21,672 nt of DNA, taken from positions 1 through 21,672 of the forward strand of contig JAMCRC010000012.1 of NCBI GenBank assembly GCA_023380415.1, in the 5' to 3' direction. Below are positions 14,145 through 21,672 of the stretch, piece by piece. Under the pieces are notes generated by a model, which ran no database searches, had not been told where the DNA came from, and worked only from the letters and a program-made list of their open reading frames with translations. This DNA is from Patescibacteria group bacterium (lineage in GTDB: Bacteria; Patescibacteriota; Minisyncoccia; UBA6257; GWB1-50-10). Every line of letters starts with the position of its first letter. The stretch's first letter is position 1. The position numbers and the translations under genes are program-made.

Positions 14145-14558
14145 ATGCCAAAGATCCAGAATTTCAGCGAGAACTTGGAGCAGAGCTTCAATCGGCTGGG
14201 GAACAAGATCGACGAGAAGATGGCCTCTCCCGAGGTCCCGGGACGGTCGGAAAGGGAAGTGGTCAAGGAATCGGTGCGCGCCATCGCCGAGAGCGCGCCG
14301 ATCACCTCGCCGCCCACGCCACCCGCTCCGCCCGCGGCCCAAGACCAATCTTTCTTGCCGGCCTATCTTTCGAGCGACGCCGCACCGGAGGAAGTTAAGC
14401 GGGCGGTCGAACAATTGGTCGCCTTCACTTTCAAGACCGATATCGAAACGGCCGTCGTCGCTGCTAAACGCTACCCGCCGTTCGTGGAAGACGCCTTCCA
14501 TGATGCCCTGGTGGATAAGTTGATGCCGGAGTTGAAGAAGAGGGGTTATTTGAAATGA
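14145..14558 (+). CDS. Small hypothetical protein, partner of the downstream ATPase
   Basis: 137 aa, soluble, no signal or membrane segment. Residues 1-35 are amphipathic helix (IQNFSENLEQSFNRLGNKID). A Pro/Ala-rich linker follows (SPPTPPAPPAAQD, about 55-67), then a compact helical domain (EVKRAVEQLVAFTFKTDIETAVVAAKR... DALVDKLMPELKKRGYLK). I do not recognise the family. The stop overlaps the ATPase start by 4 nt (ATGA), which indicates coupled translation and a likely shared complex. Codon use is like the neighbours. Confidence 0.7.
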   Translation: MPKIQNFSENLEQSFNRLGNKIDEKMASPEVPGRSEREVVKESVRAIAESAPITSPPTPPAPPAAQDQSFLPAYLSSDAAPEEVKRAVEQLVAFTFKTDIETAVVAAKRYPPFVEDAFHDALVDKLMPELKKRGYLK

Positions 14559-16909
14559 ACATTCTCGTCAGTTTCGCCATTGTAGCCATCCTTATACTTT
14601 TCGCCATTTGGCTCTATTTCGCCTGGCGTCGCCGGCGCAAGCAATCCTTGGTCCGCGAGCTCGAGACCCAGCTCTTTCTGATCCGGGTTCCCAAGGGCAA
14701 GGCGGAGGGCGACGATTTCAAAAAAGAGGTCGCCTTGTCAGAGCAGCTTTTCGGGACCTTGTCCGGACTGAACGAACCTTTCGCCTTCGAAGCGGCCGTG
14801 CCTTACATCGGCCAGGAGATCCATTTTTATGCCGCCGTTCCGTATCGTTTCCGCGACGTTTTGGCCCGTCAGGTCCAGGCCCTTTGGGACGCGGCCGTCG
14901 TGGAACCGGTCTCCGATTACAATATCTTCAACTATTCCGGAGCGGCCTTGGGTATGACGGTCTTGGAAAAACAGCGTTTCGTTCTGCCTATCGCGACATA
15001 TGAAGAGTCGGAGAACGACACCTTCCTTTCGGTTTTGGGCGGTCTCGGGCGGGTGGGCGAGATAGGAGAGGGGGCGGCCCTGCAGATCGTGATGCGGCCG
15101 GCCGCGAAGCATTTTAAAAAGGAGGTCCAGACGGCCCTCAAGTCCATCAAGGGCGGAGCGAAGCTCCCGTCGGTCATTAACGCCGGACTCGATGTGAAGC
15201 CCCAGGATATTATCGAAGGTTTCAGCGGCGGCGGTAAAAAAGAACCCGGCCCGAAAACGGTGGACGAGGATTCGGTGCGGCTCATGGACAGCAAGTTGAA
15301 GCGCCCGCTTTTCGAGGTGAACGTACGCATCGTCGCTTCGGCGCCGAGCGAGATGCAGGCCTCGTCTCTCATCGAGAGCGTTGCCGCAGGATTTTCCCAG
15401 TTCGGCGCTTCGAACCGCAACGAGTTCAAGCTCGCGGCGCCCCGTAATCAAAGGGCCTTTTTCCATCGGTTCATCTTCCGCGAATTCGATCCAAAAGAAG
15501 CGATGGTCCTAACGAGCGCCGAGCTTGCTAGCATTTTTCATCTTCCGACGACTACGATGGGCATTCCCCGCGTCAAATACCTGAAGTCCCGGGAAGCGCC
15601 GCCGCCGGCGAGCTTGCCGAAGGACGGAGTCGTCATCGGCGACAGCAGTTTCCAGGGCGATAGCAGGGAGGTGAGGATCGCGGATGAGGACCGGGGCCGG
15701 CACATCTACTTGATAGGCCAAACGGGGACCGGTAAATCGAATCTGCTTACGACCATGGCGGCCGAGGATATCGTGCGTGGCAAAGGGGTGGCCGTCATCG
15801 ACCCCCACGGCGACCTCGTGGAGGATGTTTTGAGCATGATCCCGCCTTCCCGCAAGGAAGATGTCATTGTCTTCGAACCGGGCAATTTGGCGCGCCCATT
15901 GGGCCTCAATATGCTCGAATACGATCTTAATCATCCGGAAGAGAAAACATCGATCGTGAACGAGCTTCTGAGCATCTTCGACAAACTTTACGACCTCAAA
16001 ACGACCGGCGGGCCGATGTTCGAGCAATACATGCGGAATGCCCTCCTGCTTCTCATGGAAGATGCGCCGAACGAGCCCGCCACGCTCATGGAAGTGCAGC
16101 GGGTCTTTGCCGATTCGGCCTTTCGAAGCCGGAAGCTCGCACGGGTTAGAAACCCGGTCGTTCTCGATTTTTGGGAAAAGGAGGCCACGAAGGCCGGCGG
16201 CGAGGCCTCGCTCCAGAATATCACTCCTTATGTAACTTCGAAGTTCAATAATTTTACGGCGAACGACTATATGCGGCCCATCATCGGCCAGACCAAATCG
16301 GCCTTCAATTTTCGGAGCGTGATGGACGACGGGAAAATACTGCTCGTGAACCTGGCCAAGGGGCGGCTGGGCGACCTGAACGCGAATCTTTTGGGCATGA
16401 TCATCGTGGGGAAGGTGCTTATGGCCGCCCTGAGCCGCGCCGATGTCGCCCAAGAAAAGCGCCGCGATTTTTACCTTTACATCGACGAGTTCCAGAATTT
16501 CACGACCGATTCCATCGCCATCATCCTTTCCGAGGCCCGCAAATACCGCTTGAACCTGACGGTCGCCCATCAGTTCATCGCCCAGCTTTCGGATAAGATC
16601 AAAGACGCCGTTTTCGGAAACGTCGGCTCGATGATATCTTTTCGGGTCGGACCGCAGGACGCCGCGGCGCTGGTGAAGCAATTCGCCCCCGTCTTCAATG
16701 AAGAGGATCTGGTGAATATCGACAATTTCAACGCCTATGCGAAACTCCTCGTTCACGGCGAGACCACCAAGCCGTTCAATATTCGGACCAGGCGGGCTCC
16801 CAAAGGAGACCCCGCTTTCGCGGAGGCGCTGCGCGAGGCCTCGGCCGCCCGGTTCGGCCGGCCGCGCGAAGAGGTGGAGGCGGATATTTACAAGCGCCTC
16901 AGGGACTAG
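14555..16909 (+). CDS. Membrane-anchored VirD4/TraD-like (DUF87 type) ATPase
   Basis: 784 aa. One N-terminal membrane segment (about residues 3-24) is followed by a basic RRRRK stretch, then a domain of about 350 residues without known motifs. The ATPase has Walker A GQTGTGKS (388-395), VAVIDPHGDLVEDVL and Walker B FYLYIDEFQNF (D644-E645). AHQFIAQLSDKIKDAVFGNVGSM follows, the sensor region typical of TraD/TraG coupling proteins and HerA-type pumps. It should sit in the inner membrane facing the cytoplasm and move DNA or protein using ATP. No relaxase, VirB4 or mating-channel genes lie in the window, so true conjugation is not shown. A pilus- or competence-linked role is an alternative. It overlaps its small partner by 4 nt; GAGGGG about 10 nt upstream could be its Shine-Dalgarno. 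Confidence 0.85.
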   Translation: MNILVSFAIVAILILFAIWLYFAWRRRRKQSLVRELETQLFLIRVPKGKAEGDDFKKEVALSEQLFGTLSGLNEPFAFEAAVPYIGQEIHFYAAVPYRFRDVLARQVQALWDAAVVEPVSDYNIFNYSGAALGMTVLEKQRFVLPIATYEESENDTFLSVLGGLGRVGEIGEGAALQIVMRPAAKHFKKEVQTALKSIKGGAKLPSVINAGLDVKPQDIIEGFSGGGKKEPGPKTVDEDSVRLMDSKLKRPLFEVNVRIVASAPSEMQASSLIESVAAGFSQFGASNRNEFKLAAPRNQRAFFHRFIFREFDPKEAMVLTSAELASIFHLPTTTMGIPRVKYLKSREAPPPASLPKDGVVIGDSSFQGDSREVRIADEDRGRHIYLIGQTGTGKSNLLTTMAAEDIVRGKGVAVIDPHGDLVEDVLSMIPPSRKEDVIVFEPGNLARPLGLNMLEYDLNHPEEKTSIVNELLSIFDKLYDLKTTGGPMFEQYMRNALLLLMEDAPNEPATLMEVQRVFADSAFRSRKLARVRNPVVLDFWEKEATKAGGEASLQNITPYVTSKFNNFTANDYMRPIIGQTKSAFNFRSVMDDGKILLVNLAKGRLGDLNANLLGMIIVGKVLMAALSRADVAQEKRRDFYLYIDEFQNFTTDSIAIILSEARKYRLNLTVAHQFIAQLSDKIKDAVFGNVGSMISFRVGPQDAAALVKQFAPVFNEEDLVNIDNFNAYAKLLVHGETTKPFNIRTRRAPKGDPAFAEALREASAARFGRPREEVEADIYKRLRD

Positions 16910-16921
16910 CACCATAGCAGT

Positions 16922-17566
16922 ATGCCCCACGCGAAAAAGGACCTTTGGCTCGTTTCAACGATCGGCTTTTCGGTCGGCTGGCTCGTGATATTGCCAGCCG
17001 AGAGCTTTGGCGTGCATTTCACCTTTGCCTTGGGCGTTCTGTCCGTCCTGGGTTTTACGGCCTTTTCCGTCGCCGCCCTCCTTGCCCTTTCGGCCCTCGA
17101 CCGTTTTTGGCCCCATTTTTTCGAGATCGGAAAGTTCGCGGCCGTGGGCACTTTGAACAGTTTTATCGATCTCACGATCATGAACGCCCTCATTCTAGCG
17201 ACGGGCGCGACCGCCGGCCTATGGTTTGCCGTCATTAAATGGGGAGCTTTCGTGATCGGCTGCGTGAACAGTTATTTTTGGAATAAGTTCTGGACATTCG
17301 AAAGCCGCGTGCCGGTGACATTGAAGGAGAGCTGGCGTTTCACCTTGTTCACGGCGGCCGGAGCGGTCCTGAACGCCTTTGTGGCTTATGCGATCGTGGC
17401 CTACGTTCGGCCGCCTGCTTCGCTCTCGCTCCACGGCTGGGACAACGTCGCCGCGGTCGCCGCCATATTCGTGAATATGGTTTGGAATTTTTTGACCTAT
17501 CGCCGGTTCGTTTTTCCGCGATTGGCCGGACCGGTATCAGCTCGCGACCTTCAACCATACGAATGA
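16922..17566 (+). CDS. GtrA-family membrane protein
   Basis: 214 aa. GtrA proteins are four-helix flippase-like partners of polyprenyl-phosphate glycosyltransferases. The GtrA core begins at FFEIGKFAAVGTLNSFIDLTIMN (about residue 63) and contains VNSYFWNKFWTFE and the C-terminal NMVWNFLTYRRFVF. In front of it lie two further hydrophobic segments (residues about 9-27 and 33-57), an N-terminal extension beyond the usual 120-150 aa. Its stop overlaps the glycosyltransferase start (ATGA), the typical GtrA-GT2 pairing. Confidence 0.88.
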   Translation: MPHAKKDLWLVSTIGFSVGWLVILPAESFGVHFTFALGVLSVLGFTAFSVAALLALSALDRFWPHFFEIGKFAAVGTLNSFIDLTIMNALILATGATAGLWFAVIKWGAFVIGCVNSYFWNKFWTFESRVPVTLKESWRFTLFTAAGAVLNAFVAYAIVAYVRPPASLSLHGWDNVAAVAAIFVNMVWNFLTYRRFVFPRLAGPVSARDLQPYE

Positions 17567-18291
17567 CCCAGCCATTCATCTCCATAATCATTCCGGTGCG
17601 GGACGAGGCCAAACGCCTGCCCCTTACACTGGTCGATATCGATCGGTATCTGGCCGGGGCCGGCTATTCGGCCGAGGTCATCGTGGTGAACGACGGTTCG
17701 ACCGACGCCACGCCTGGGATCGTCGAGCGATTCGCTCAATTGATGCCCAATTTAAGGACCATCGGGGACAAGAATAACCATGGCAAGGGTTGGGCCGTCC
17801 GGCAGGGAATGCTCTCCGGCCGCGGCCACCTGCGCCTTTTCATGGATGCGGATAATGCCGTTTCGTTGGACCATCTCGAACAAGCCCTGCCTTACTTCAA
17901 AAACGGCGCCGATATCGTCATTGGTTCCCGCACCGTGCCCGGTGCCAAGCTCGACCCGCCTCAGCCGATCTGGAAACGGGCGCTCGGGAAGGCCGGCAAC
18001 CTGGTGATCCAGGCGACGGTAGCGCCCGGGATCTGGGATACCCAATGCGGTTTTAAGGTCTTTACCGGAGAGGCGGCCGAAAGGATATTCGGCCTAGCCA
18101 AGCTGGACGGGTGGGGATTCGATGCGGAGATAATCGCTTTGGCGCGAGCGGCGGAGCTCAAGCTCAAAGAGTTCCCAGTCCACTGGATCGGCGACCCGCG
18201 CTCGACCGTTCATGGCCCGGATTATCTCTCTACTTTCACCGATGTGCTCTTGACCAAATGGCGGCTCTCAAGAAGAAGGTATAATATTTGA
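17563..18291 (+). CDS. GT2 family glycosyltransferase (DPM1/polyprenyl-phosphate sugar transferase type)
   Basis: 242 aa, GT-A fold. Motifs are FISIIIPVRDEAKRLPLTL at the N-terminus, VIVVNDGSTDAT (about 44-55), KNNHGKGWAVRQGM, the metal-binding LFMDADNAVS (D-x-D at about 105) and WDTQCGFKVFTGEAA, followed by WGFDAEIIALA. This set is typical of dolichyl/undecaprenyl-phosphate mannosyl- or glucosyltransferases. There is no C-terminal membrane region, so the adjacent GtrA protein presumably supplies the membrane part. The sugar cannot be read from sequence. The longer frame from 17482 lies inside GtrA, so ATG 17563 is used. Confidence 0.92.
   Translation: MTQPFISIIIPVRDEAKRLPLTLVDIDRYLAGAGYSAEVIVVNDGSTDATPGIVERFAQLMPNLRTIGDKNNHGKGWAVRQGMLSGRGHLRLFMDADNAVSLDHLEQALPYFKNGADIVIGSRTVPGAKLDPPQPIWKRALGKAGNLVIQATVAPGIWDTQCGFKVFTGEAAERIFGLAKLDGWGFDAEIIALARAAELKLKEFPVHWIGDPRSTVHGPDYLSTFTDVLLTKWRLSRRRYNI
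18280..18285 (+). promoter_or_regulatory. galT -10 box, leaderless arrangement
   Basis: Consensus TATAAT inside the end of the glycosyltransferase gene, 8 nt before ATG 18294. TTGACC at 18250 is 24 nt away, too far for a standard -35. Confidence 0.5.
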
Positions 18292-18293
18292 TC

Positions 18294-19277
18294 ATGGAAA
18301 GGCGCTCGGAATTGAGGCACGACCTGGTCTCGGGAAATTGGGTGCTTCTCTCGACCCGTCGGGGGGCGCGTCCGCACGAACTGCAACGCCGGCCGAAACG
18401 AAAACCGACGCCTGCAAGCCAATGCCCGTTCGAGCGGCCCTTTCGGGACCGTTCGCCGATATACCTCTCCGGCCCGAAGGACGACTGGCATTTGGCGGTC
18501 GTGGCCAATAAATATCCGGCCGTGGCTCACAGCGTGAGGCCGGTGAAAGACGACCATAACGGTTTCTATGAGCCGATAAGGGGCGTCGGTCACCACGAGC
18601 TCGTTTTGACGCGGGACCATTCCGCCAACTTCCCCCATCTTTCGGCGGAAGGCGCCCGGGAGGTCTTCCATGTTTTTCAGGAACGCTATCGGGACCTGGC
18701 CAAAGAGCCGGAGGTCGCTTACATTTCCATTTTTCATAATTGGGGACCGGCCGCCGGCGCCTCCATTTTCCACCCCCACTACCAGATACTCACTGTGCCT
18801 ATCGTGCCTTCTTACGTCGAACGGGCCTTGGACACTTCGGAACGTTATTTCCGGAAGCACAAGAAATCGGTCCATGACGTTCTGATGAGGTACGAGCTTA
18901 AGAAACGGAAGCGCGTCGTCTTCGAGAACAAAACGGCGGTCGTGCTCGCTCCCTATGTTTCGCGCGAGCCGTTCGAATTGCGCGTTTATCCCAAGATCAA
19001 GAACCCCTATTTCGAAGAGGCGGGAGAGCAGGAAATCGCCGGAACGGCGGCCGCCTTGCAGAACGCGCTCCAAAGACTGGAGAAGAAACTTCACGACCCG
19101 GACTACAATTTCCTCATTCACACCGCTCCGGTCAAAGACAAGGAACGCCACCACCATTACAAGTGGCACATTGAGATAATCCCGAAGCTCAATATCGATG
19201 CCGGCTTCGAGCTGGGGACGGGGATAGAGATAAACACCGTCGATCCGGACGATGCGGCGAAGATACTCAGGAGCTAG
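18294..19277 (+). CDS. galT: Galactose-1-phosphate uridylyltransferase-like protein
   Basis: 327 aa of the HIT superfamily. GalT moves UMP between UDP-glucose and galactose-1-phosphate and so feeds UDP-sugars to envelope synthesis. The N-terminus ELRHDLVSGNWVLLSTRR is the family start. The active-site motif HPHYQ (160-164) has the nucleophile His at 162. The C-terminal half carries HHHYKWHIEIIP (286-297). The first metal site normally reads CPFC, but here it is CPFE (44-47), so the zinc is bound differently or lost. A related nucleotidyltransferase (for example ADP-sugar phosphorylase) is possible. It follows the GT2 gene and has a -10 box of its own. ATG 18294 is preferred to TTG 18288 because of that box. 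Confidence 0.85.
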   Translation: MERRSELRHDLVSGNWVLLSTRRGARPHELQRRPKRKPTPASQCPFERPFRDRSPIYLSGPKDDWHLAVVANKYPAVAHSVRPVKDDHNGFYEPIRGVGHHELVLTRDHSANFPHLSAEGAREVFHVFQERYRDLAKEPEVAYISIFHNWGPAAGASIFHPHYQILTVPIVPSYVERALDTSERYFRKHKKSVHDVLMRYELKKRKRVVFENKTAVVLAPYVSREPFELRVYPKIKNPYFEEAGEQEIAGTAAALQNALQRLEKKLHDPDYNFLIHTAPVKDKERHHHYKWHIEIIPKLNIDAGFELGTGIEINTVDPDDAAKILRS

Positions 19278-19280
19278 CGA

Positions 19281-19310
19281 TTGGAAATTCCCGGGTAAGA
19301 GGAATAAAGT
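19281..19310 (+). promoter_or_regulatory. tpiA promoter, leaderless arrangement
   Basis: TTGGAA (19281-19286), an 18-nt spacer and TAAAGT (19305-19310), which ends 7 nt before ATG 19318. The geometry matches that of pgk; the -10 match is weak. Confidence 0.4.
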
Positions 19311-19317
19311 AGTAACA

Positions 19318-20049
19318 ATGAAACTCATCGCCGCCAACTGGAAGATGAATCCGGCCTCGCTTAAAGAGGCGGTCCGCTTGGCCGGTTCCTGCGACGAAAA
19401 GGGGGTGGTCATAATTCCCCCGTTCGTTTTTTTAAGCGCGGTCGGGGATGTCTTGAAGAAGGCCGAGCTGGGCGCTCAGAACGCGTTCTTTGAGGATGAC
19501 GGCGCTTGGACGGGCGAAATATCGTTCCGGCAGCTCAAGGGATTGGGAGTGCGGTACGCCGTCATCGGCCATTCCGAAAGGCGCAAATTGGGGGAGTCCG
19601 ACGGCGTCATCGCCGAAAAAGTGGTCGTTGCTTTCAAGTCCGGGTTCAGGGTCATACTTTGCGTCGGCGAACATTGGGAAACGAGAAAGAAGGGAAAGCG
19701 AGCCGCTTATAATTTCGTAAAGAAACAACTTGTCGCGGACCTGGCCGTCCTTAAAGATCGCCGGTTCAAAATAAAAAATCTCGACCTGATCGTCGCCTAT
19801 GAGCCGATCTGGGCCATTGGTACGGGGCGGAACGACGATCCGGAGGACGCAGCGGAAATGGCGGGGTTCATCAAAGAGGTGTTGGCGGCCGATTTCGCCG
19901 TCCTCGGCGGACGGGTCCTTTACGGCGGGTCGGTGAATGCCCGGAACGCCTCCGGGTTTTTGACGCGGCCGGAGATAGACGGCGTCCTCGTTGGCGGAGC
20001 CAGCTTGCGCGCCGGAGAGTTCAAGAGAATAATCGCCGCCGGAAAATAG
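19318..20049 (+). CDS. tpiA: Triosephosphate isomerase
   Basis: Glycolytic enzyme interconverting dihydroxyacetone phosphate and glyceraldehyde 3-phosphate. The 243 aa are close to the usual 250. Catalytic residues are visible: K9 in AANWKMN, H85 in VIGHSERR, and E162 in AYEPIWAIGTG. The phosphate-binding end is LYGGSVNARN...GVLVGGASL. ATG 19318 gives the exact family N-terminus; the frame from 19252 adds a spurious extension. The next gene starts 1 nt after the stop. Together with pgk it supplies lower glycolysis, but the two are at opposite ends of the window. Confidence 0.97.
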   Translation: MKLIAANWKMNPASLKEAVRLAGSCDEKGVVIIPPFVFLSAVGDVLKKAELGAQNAFFEDDGAWTGEISFRQLKGLGVRYAVIGHSERRKLGESDGVIAEKVVVAFKSGFRVILCVGEHWETRKKGKRAAYNFVKKQLVADLAVLKDRRFKIKNLDLIVAYEPIWAIGTGRNDDPEDAAEMAGFIKEVLAADFAVLGGRVLYGGSVNARNASGFLTRPEIDGVLVGGASLRAGEFKRIIAAGK

Positions 20050-20050
20050 G

Positions 20051-20767
20051 ATGACCCGTATCGCCAAGCAGATAATCTACGGCATATTTTTCATCGCGGT
20101 CATCGGGCTTGTTGCCGCCGCCGTTTCGGGGACCTTTTCGGGCGCGGCCCCGGCCGCTTGTGCGGGCGATTGCGGTCCAGCCGGACCGGCGATCGTCGAA
20201 GTAGGAACTCCGGTCGTCATGAAGACCGAGAGCGGCTCGTTTTTGGCCGTTCTCGTCGAGGTAAAAAATTCCAGCGCCGATTACGGAGTTTCCAATTTGG
20301 ATTACTCGATCTCTCTGACGGACGGAGCGGGAAGAACGCTCGCCGTGCTATCGCAGTCCGACGATGTATTGCCTGGCGAGGACAAGTACCTCCTGGCGGT
20401 ATCGAACGACGGCGCCGTTATTCCTAATGTCGCTGCTGCTTCGTTCAGCGCCGCTCCGCCCGCCTGGCAGCCGGCCTCGGCCTTTCCGAGCCAGCCGCTT
20501 TCTTTGAGCGCCGGTCCGGCCGTAAGCTCGGGCAGTTCGAGCATCGCGGTCACGGGCGCCGTTAAAAACGGAGGCGGCATCGCCGCCACTGGCATCAAGG
20601 CCCTAGTTTTGGTCTTCGACAAATATCAAAACCCGCTTTTCGGCGGCGAAACGGTGATCTCGATCCCGCCTTTCGGCGAGACCGGTTTCACCGTCGATCT
20701 GCCGGCCGACCTCCAGAACGTTTCTCTCATCGATCCGGCCCGGACCAAGATATATCTTTACCAATGA
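20051..20767 (+). CDS. Membrane-anchored hypothetical protein with a beta-rich extracellular part
   Basis: 238 aa. One N-terminal membrane segment (about residues 8-28, IYGIFFIAVIGLVAAAVSG), then a cysteine pair (CAGDC) and two beta-rich stretches separated by a Pro/Ser-rich linker (about 135-155). The segments VVMKTESGSFLAVLVEVKNSS and AVTGAVKNGGGIAATGIKALVLVFDK look like FxLYD-type or other Ig-like repeats. No enzyme motif is present. It starts 1 nt after tpiA and overlaps rodA by 4 nt (ATGA), so it is cotranscribed with a cell-wall gene. A role in the envelope is likely but unproven. Confidence 0.75.
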   Translation: MTRIAKQIIYGIFFIAVIGLVAAAVSGTFSGAAPAACAGDCGPAGPAIVEVGTPVVMKTESGSFLAVLVEVKNSSADYGVSNLDYSISLTDGAGRTLAVLSQSDDVLPGEDKYLLAVSNDGAVIPNVAAASFSAAPPAWQPASAFPSQPLSLSAGPAVSSGSSSIAVTGAVKNGGGIAATGIKALVLVFDKYQNPLFGGETVISIPPFGETGFTVDLPADLQNVSLIDPARTKIYLYQ

Positions 20768-21672
20768 TCTCGAACGCGCTGCGCCGTTTGCAGAAGATGG
20801 ATTGGCTCATCCTGGGCGCCCTGTTTTTTTTGGCGGCGGTCTCATTGGTGACATTGGGGAGCTACGGCAACGGCTATCTCCAAAAACAGGCCTTGTGGTA
20901 CGTTATCGCCTTCGCCATCATATTCGCCGGAGCTTTCATAGACTGGGGGTGGCTAGTGCGGTGGCCGGTCCTTCAGTACGGTCTTTACTGGATCGCCGTC
21001 GGATTGCTCGTGATCTCCAATCTCCAGTCCCATATCATCCGGGGCGCGAGAAGCTGGATCGTCATCGGCGGATTTCAATTCGAGCCGTCCGAATTGGCCA
21101 AGATCGCCCTGATATTGCTGCTCGCCGGTTTTTTCACCCGTCGCCACGTGGCCGCCTGGCGGACGAAATATCTTTTCACTTCCGGGTTCTATACGATCTT
21201 GCCGGCCTTCCTCGTCGCCATCCATCCCGATCTAGGATCGACCATAATCGTCGTTTCCATTTGGATCGGTTTCGTCCTCATGAGCGGCATCAACAAGAAG
21301 CGGTTTTTGATCGGATTGATCCTCGCGGCGCTCGCTCTTGTCTTGGTTTGGGTCGCGTTCTTAAAGCCGTATCAGAAGGACCGGCTGACCGCCTTTCTTT
21401 CCCCGAACCGCGATCCCTTGGGGATAAACTACAATGTCATTCAGGCGAAGGTCGCCATCGGATCGGCGGGGATCCTTGGCAAGGGGTACGGAGAGGGGAC
21501 CCAGGTCCATCTGCACTTCTTGCCGGAGTCCCAGACCGATTTTGTCTTTGCAGCTTTTACCGAAGAATGGGGATTCTTGGGAGCGACGCTCCTTATATTG
21601 ACATTCCTGCTGATTTTCTATAGATTAATGGACATTGGGCTAAGGGCGGGGAGCAATGAGGAGAAATTCCTC
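20764..21672 (+). CDS. rodA: Rod-shape determining protein RodA (SEDS peptidoglycan polymerase), 3' end outside the window
   Basis: Partial: 303 codons to the window edge with no stop. SEDS proteins polymerise lipid II glycan strands in the membrane. Several hydrophobic helices are visible. RodA motifs are RGARSWI (about 97-103), QFEPSELAKIALILLLAGFF and the catalytic HPDLGST with Asp near residue 156. The large loop NYNVIQAKVAIGSAGILGKGYGEGTQ and HFLPESQTDFVFAAFTEEWGFLG follow. The last motifs favour RodA over FtsW. It starts with a 4-nt overlap on the upstream gene. Its usual partner PBP2 (mrdA) and mreBCD are not in the window. Confidence 0.95.
   Translation, partial: MISNALRRLQKMDWLILGALFFLAAVSLVTLGSYGNGYLQKQALWYVIAFAIIFAGAFIDWGWLVRWPVLQYGLYWIAVGLLVISNLQSHIIRGARSWIVIGGFQFEPSELAKIALILLLAGFFTRRHVAAWRTKYLFTSGFYTILPAFLVAIHPDLGSTIIVVSIWIGFVLMSGINKKRFLIGLILAALALVLVWVAFLKPYQKDRLTAFLSPNRDPLGINYNVIQAKVAIGSAGILGKGYGEGTQVHLHFLPESQTDFVFAAFTEEWGFLGATLLILTFLLIFYRLMDIGLRAGSNEEKFL

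Noticed and set aside
15509..16930. 473-aa minus-strand open frame
   Set aside because: Antisense to the VirD4/TraD-like ATPase; no motifs.
20802..21623. 273-aa plus-strand open frame
   Set aside because: An alternative frame of rodA, whose own frame has SEDS motifs throughout and simply runs past the window edge.

Overview
The window reads as a chromosomal segment of a Candidate Phyla Radiation (Patescibacteria, probably Parcubacteria-like) bacterium. The evidence is a gene-dense layout with small versions of core proteins (146-aa EF-Ts, 726-aa SMC-like ATPase), pilin-LamG and membrane-anchored VirD4/TraD-like proteins of a kind I associate with that group, tRNA without encoded CCA, and few Shine-Dalgarno sequences. 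No taxonomic search was possible, so this is an inference.

Layout. 1-1330 is the 3' part of a 23S rRNA gene, a structured spacer, a 5S rRNA gene inside a longer processing stem, and terminator-like hairpins. 1457-3936 is a forward group: pgk, a DHH-family phosphoesterase and RNase HI. gatB lies on the minus strand (4010-5428), separated from RNase HI by a long inverted repeat and from rnc by overlapping divergent promoters. 5495-8375 holds rnc and a short SMC-like ATPase that overlap by 8 nt. 8376-8722 has no gene but folds into a candidate structured RNA or repeat. 8723-11766 is a translation and RNA-modification cluster: rpsP, khpA, trmD, rpsB, tsf and a small membrane protein. tRNA-Tyr follows, then a short AT-richer insert (11869-12791) with one membrane-anchored protein and a degenerate copy of the tRNA 3' end. 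12816-18291 is a cell-surface and DNA-transfer-like group: pilin-LamG protein, small partner, VirD4/TraD-like ATPase, GtrA protein and GT2 glycosyltransferase. 18294-21672 holds galT, tpiA, an anchored hypothetical protein and rodA, which runs off the window.

How the genes relate. pgk and tpiA supply lower glycolysis. gatB, rpsP, rpsB, tsf, trmD, khpA and tRNA-Tyr serve translation. rnc, RNase HI and the DHH protein serve RNA/DNA processing. The pilin, ATPase, GtrA/GT2, galT and rodA genes concern the envelope. Many genes are coupled by 4-nt ATGA overlaps.

Most unusual features. (1) Four loci carry AT-rich repeats with a 7-nt period; three of them have four units followed by AG. Two lie inside unrelated genes (pgk, trmD), one supplies the stop codon of the DHH gene, and one forms a large hairpin between RNase HI and gatB. 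(2) A palindromic CTTCGAC/GCTCAG repeat lies in-frame inside RNase HI, with a second copy after 5S. (3) At least seven genes have a -10-like hexamer only 6-8 nt before the start codon, which suggests leaderless mRNAs. (4) The SMC-like protein shows no hinge. (5) There is an unexplained rod-like structured element at 8379-8556.
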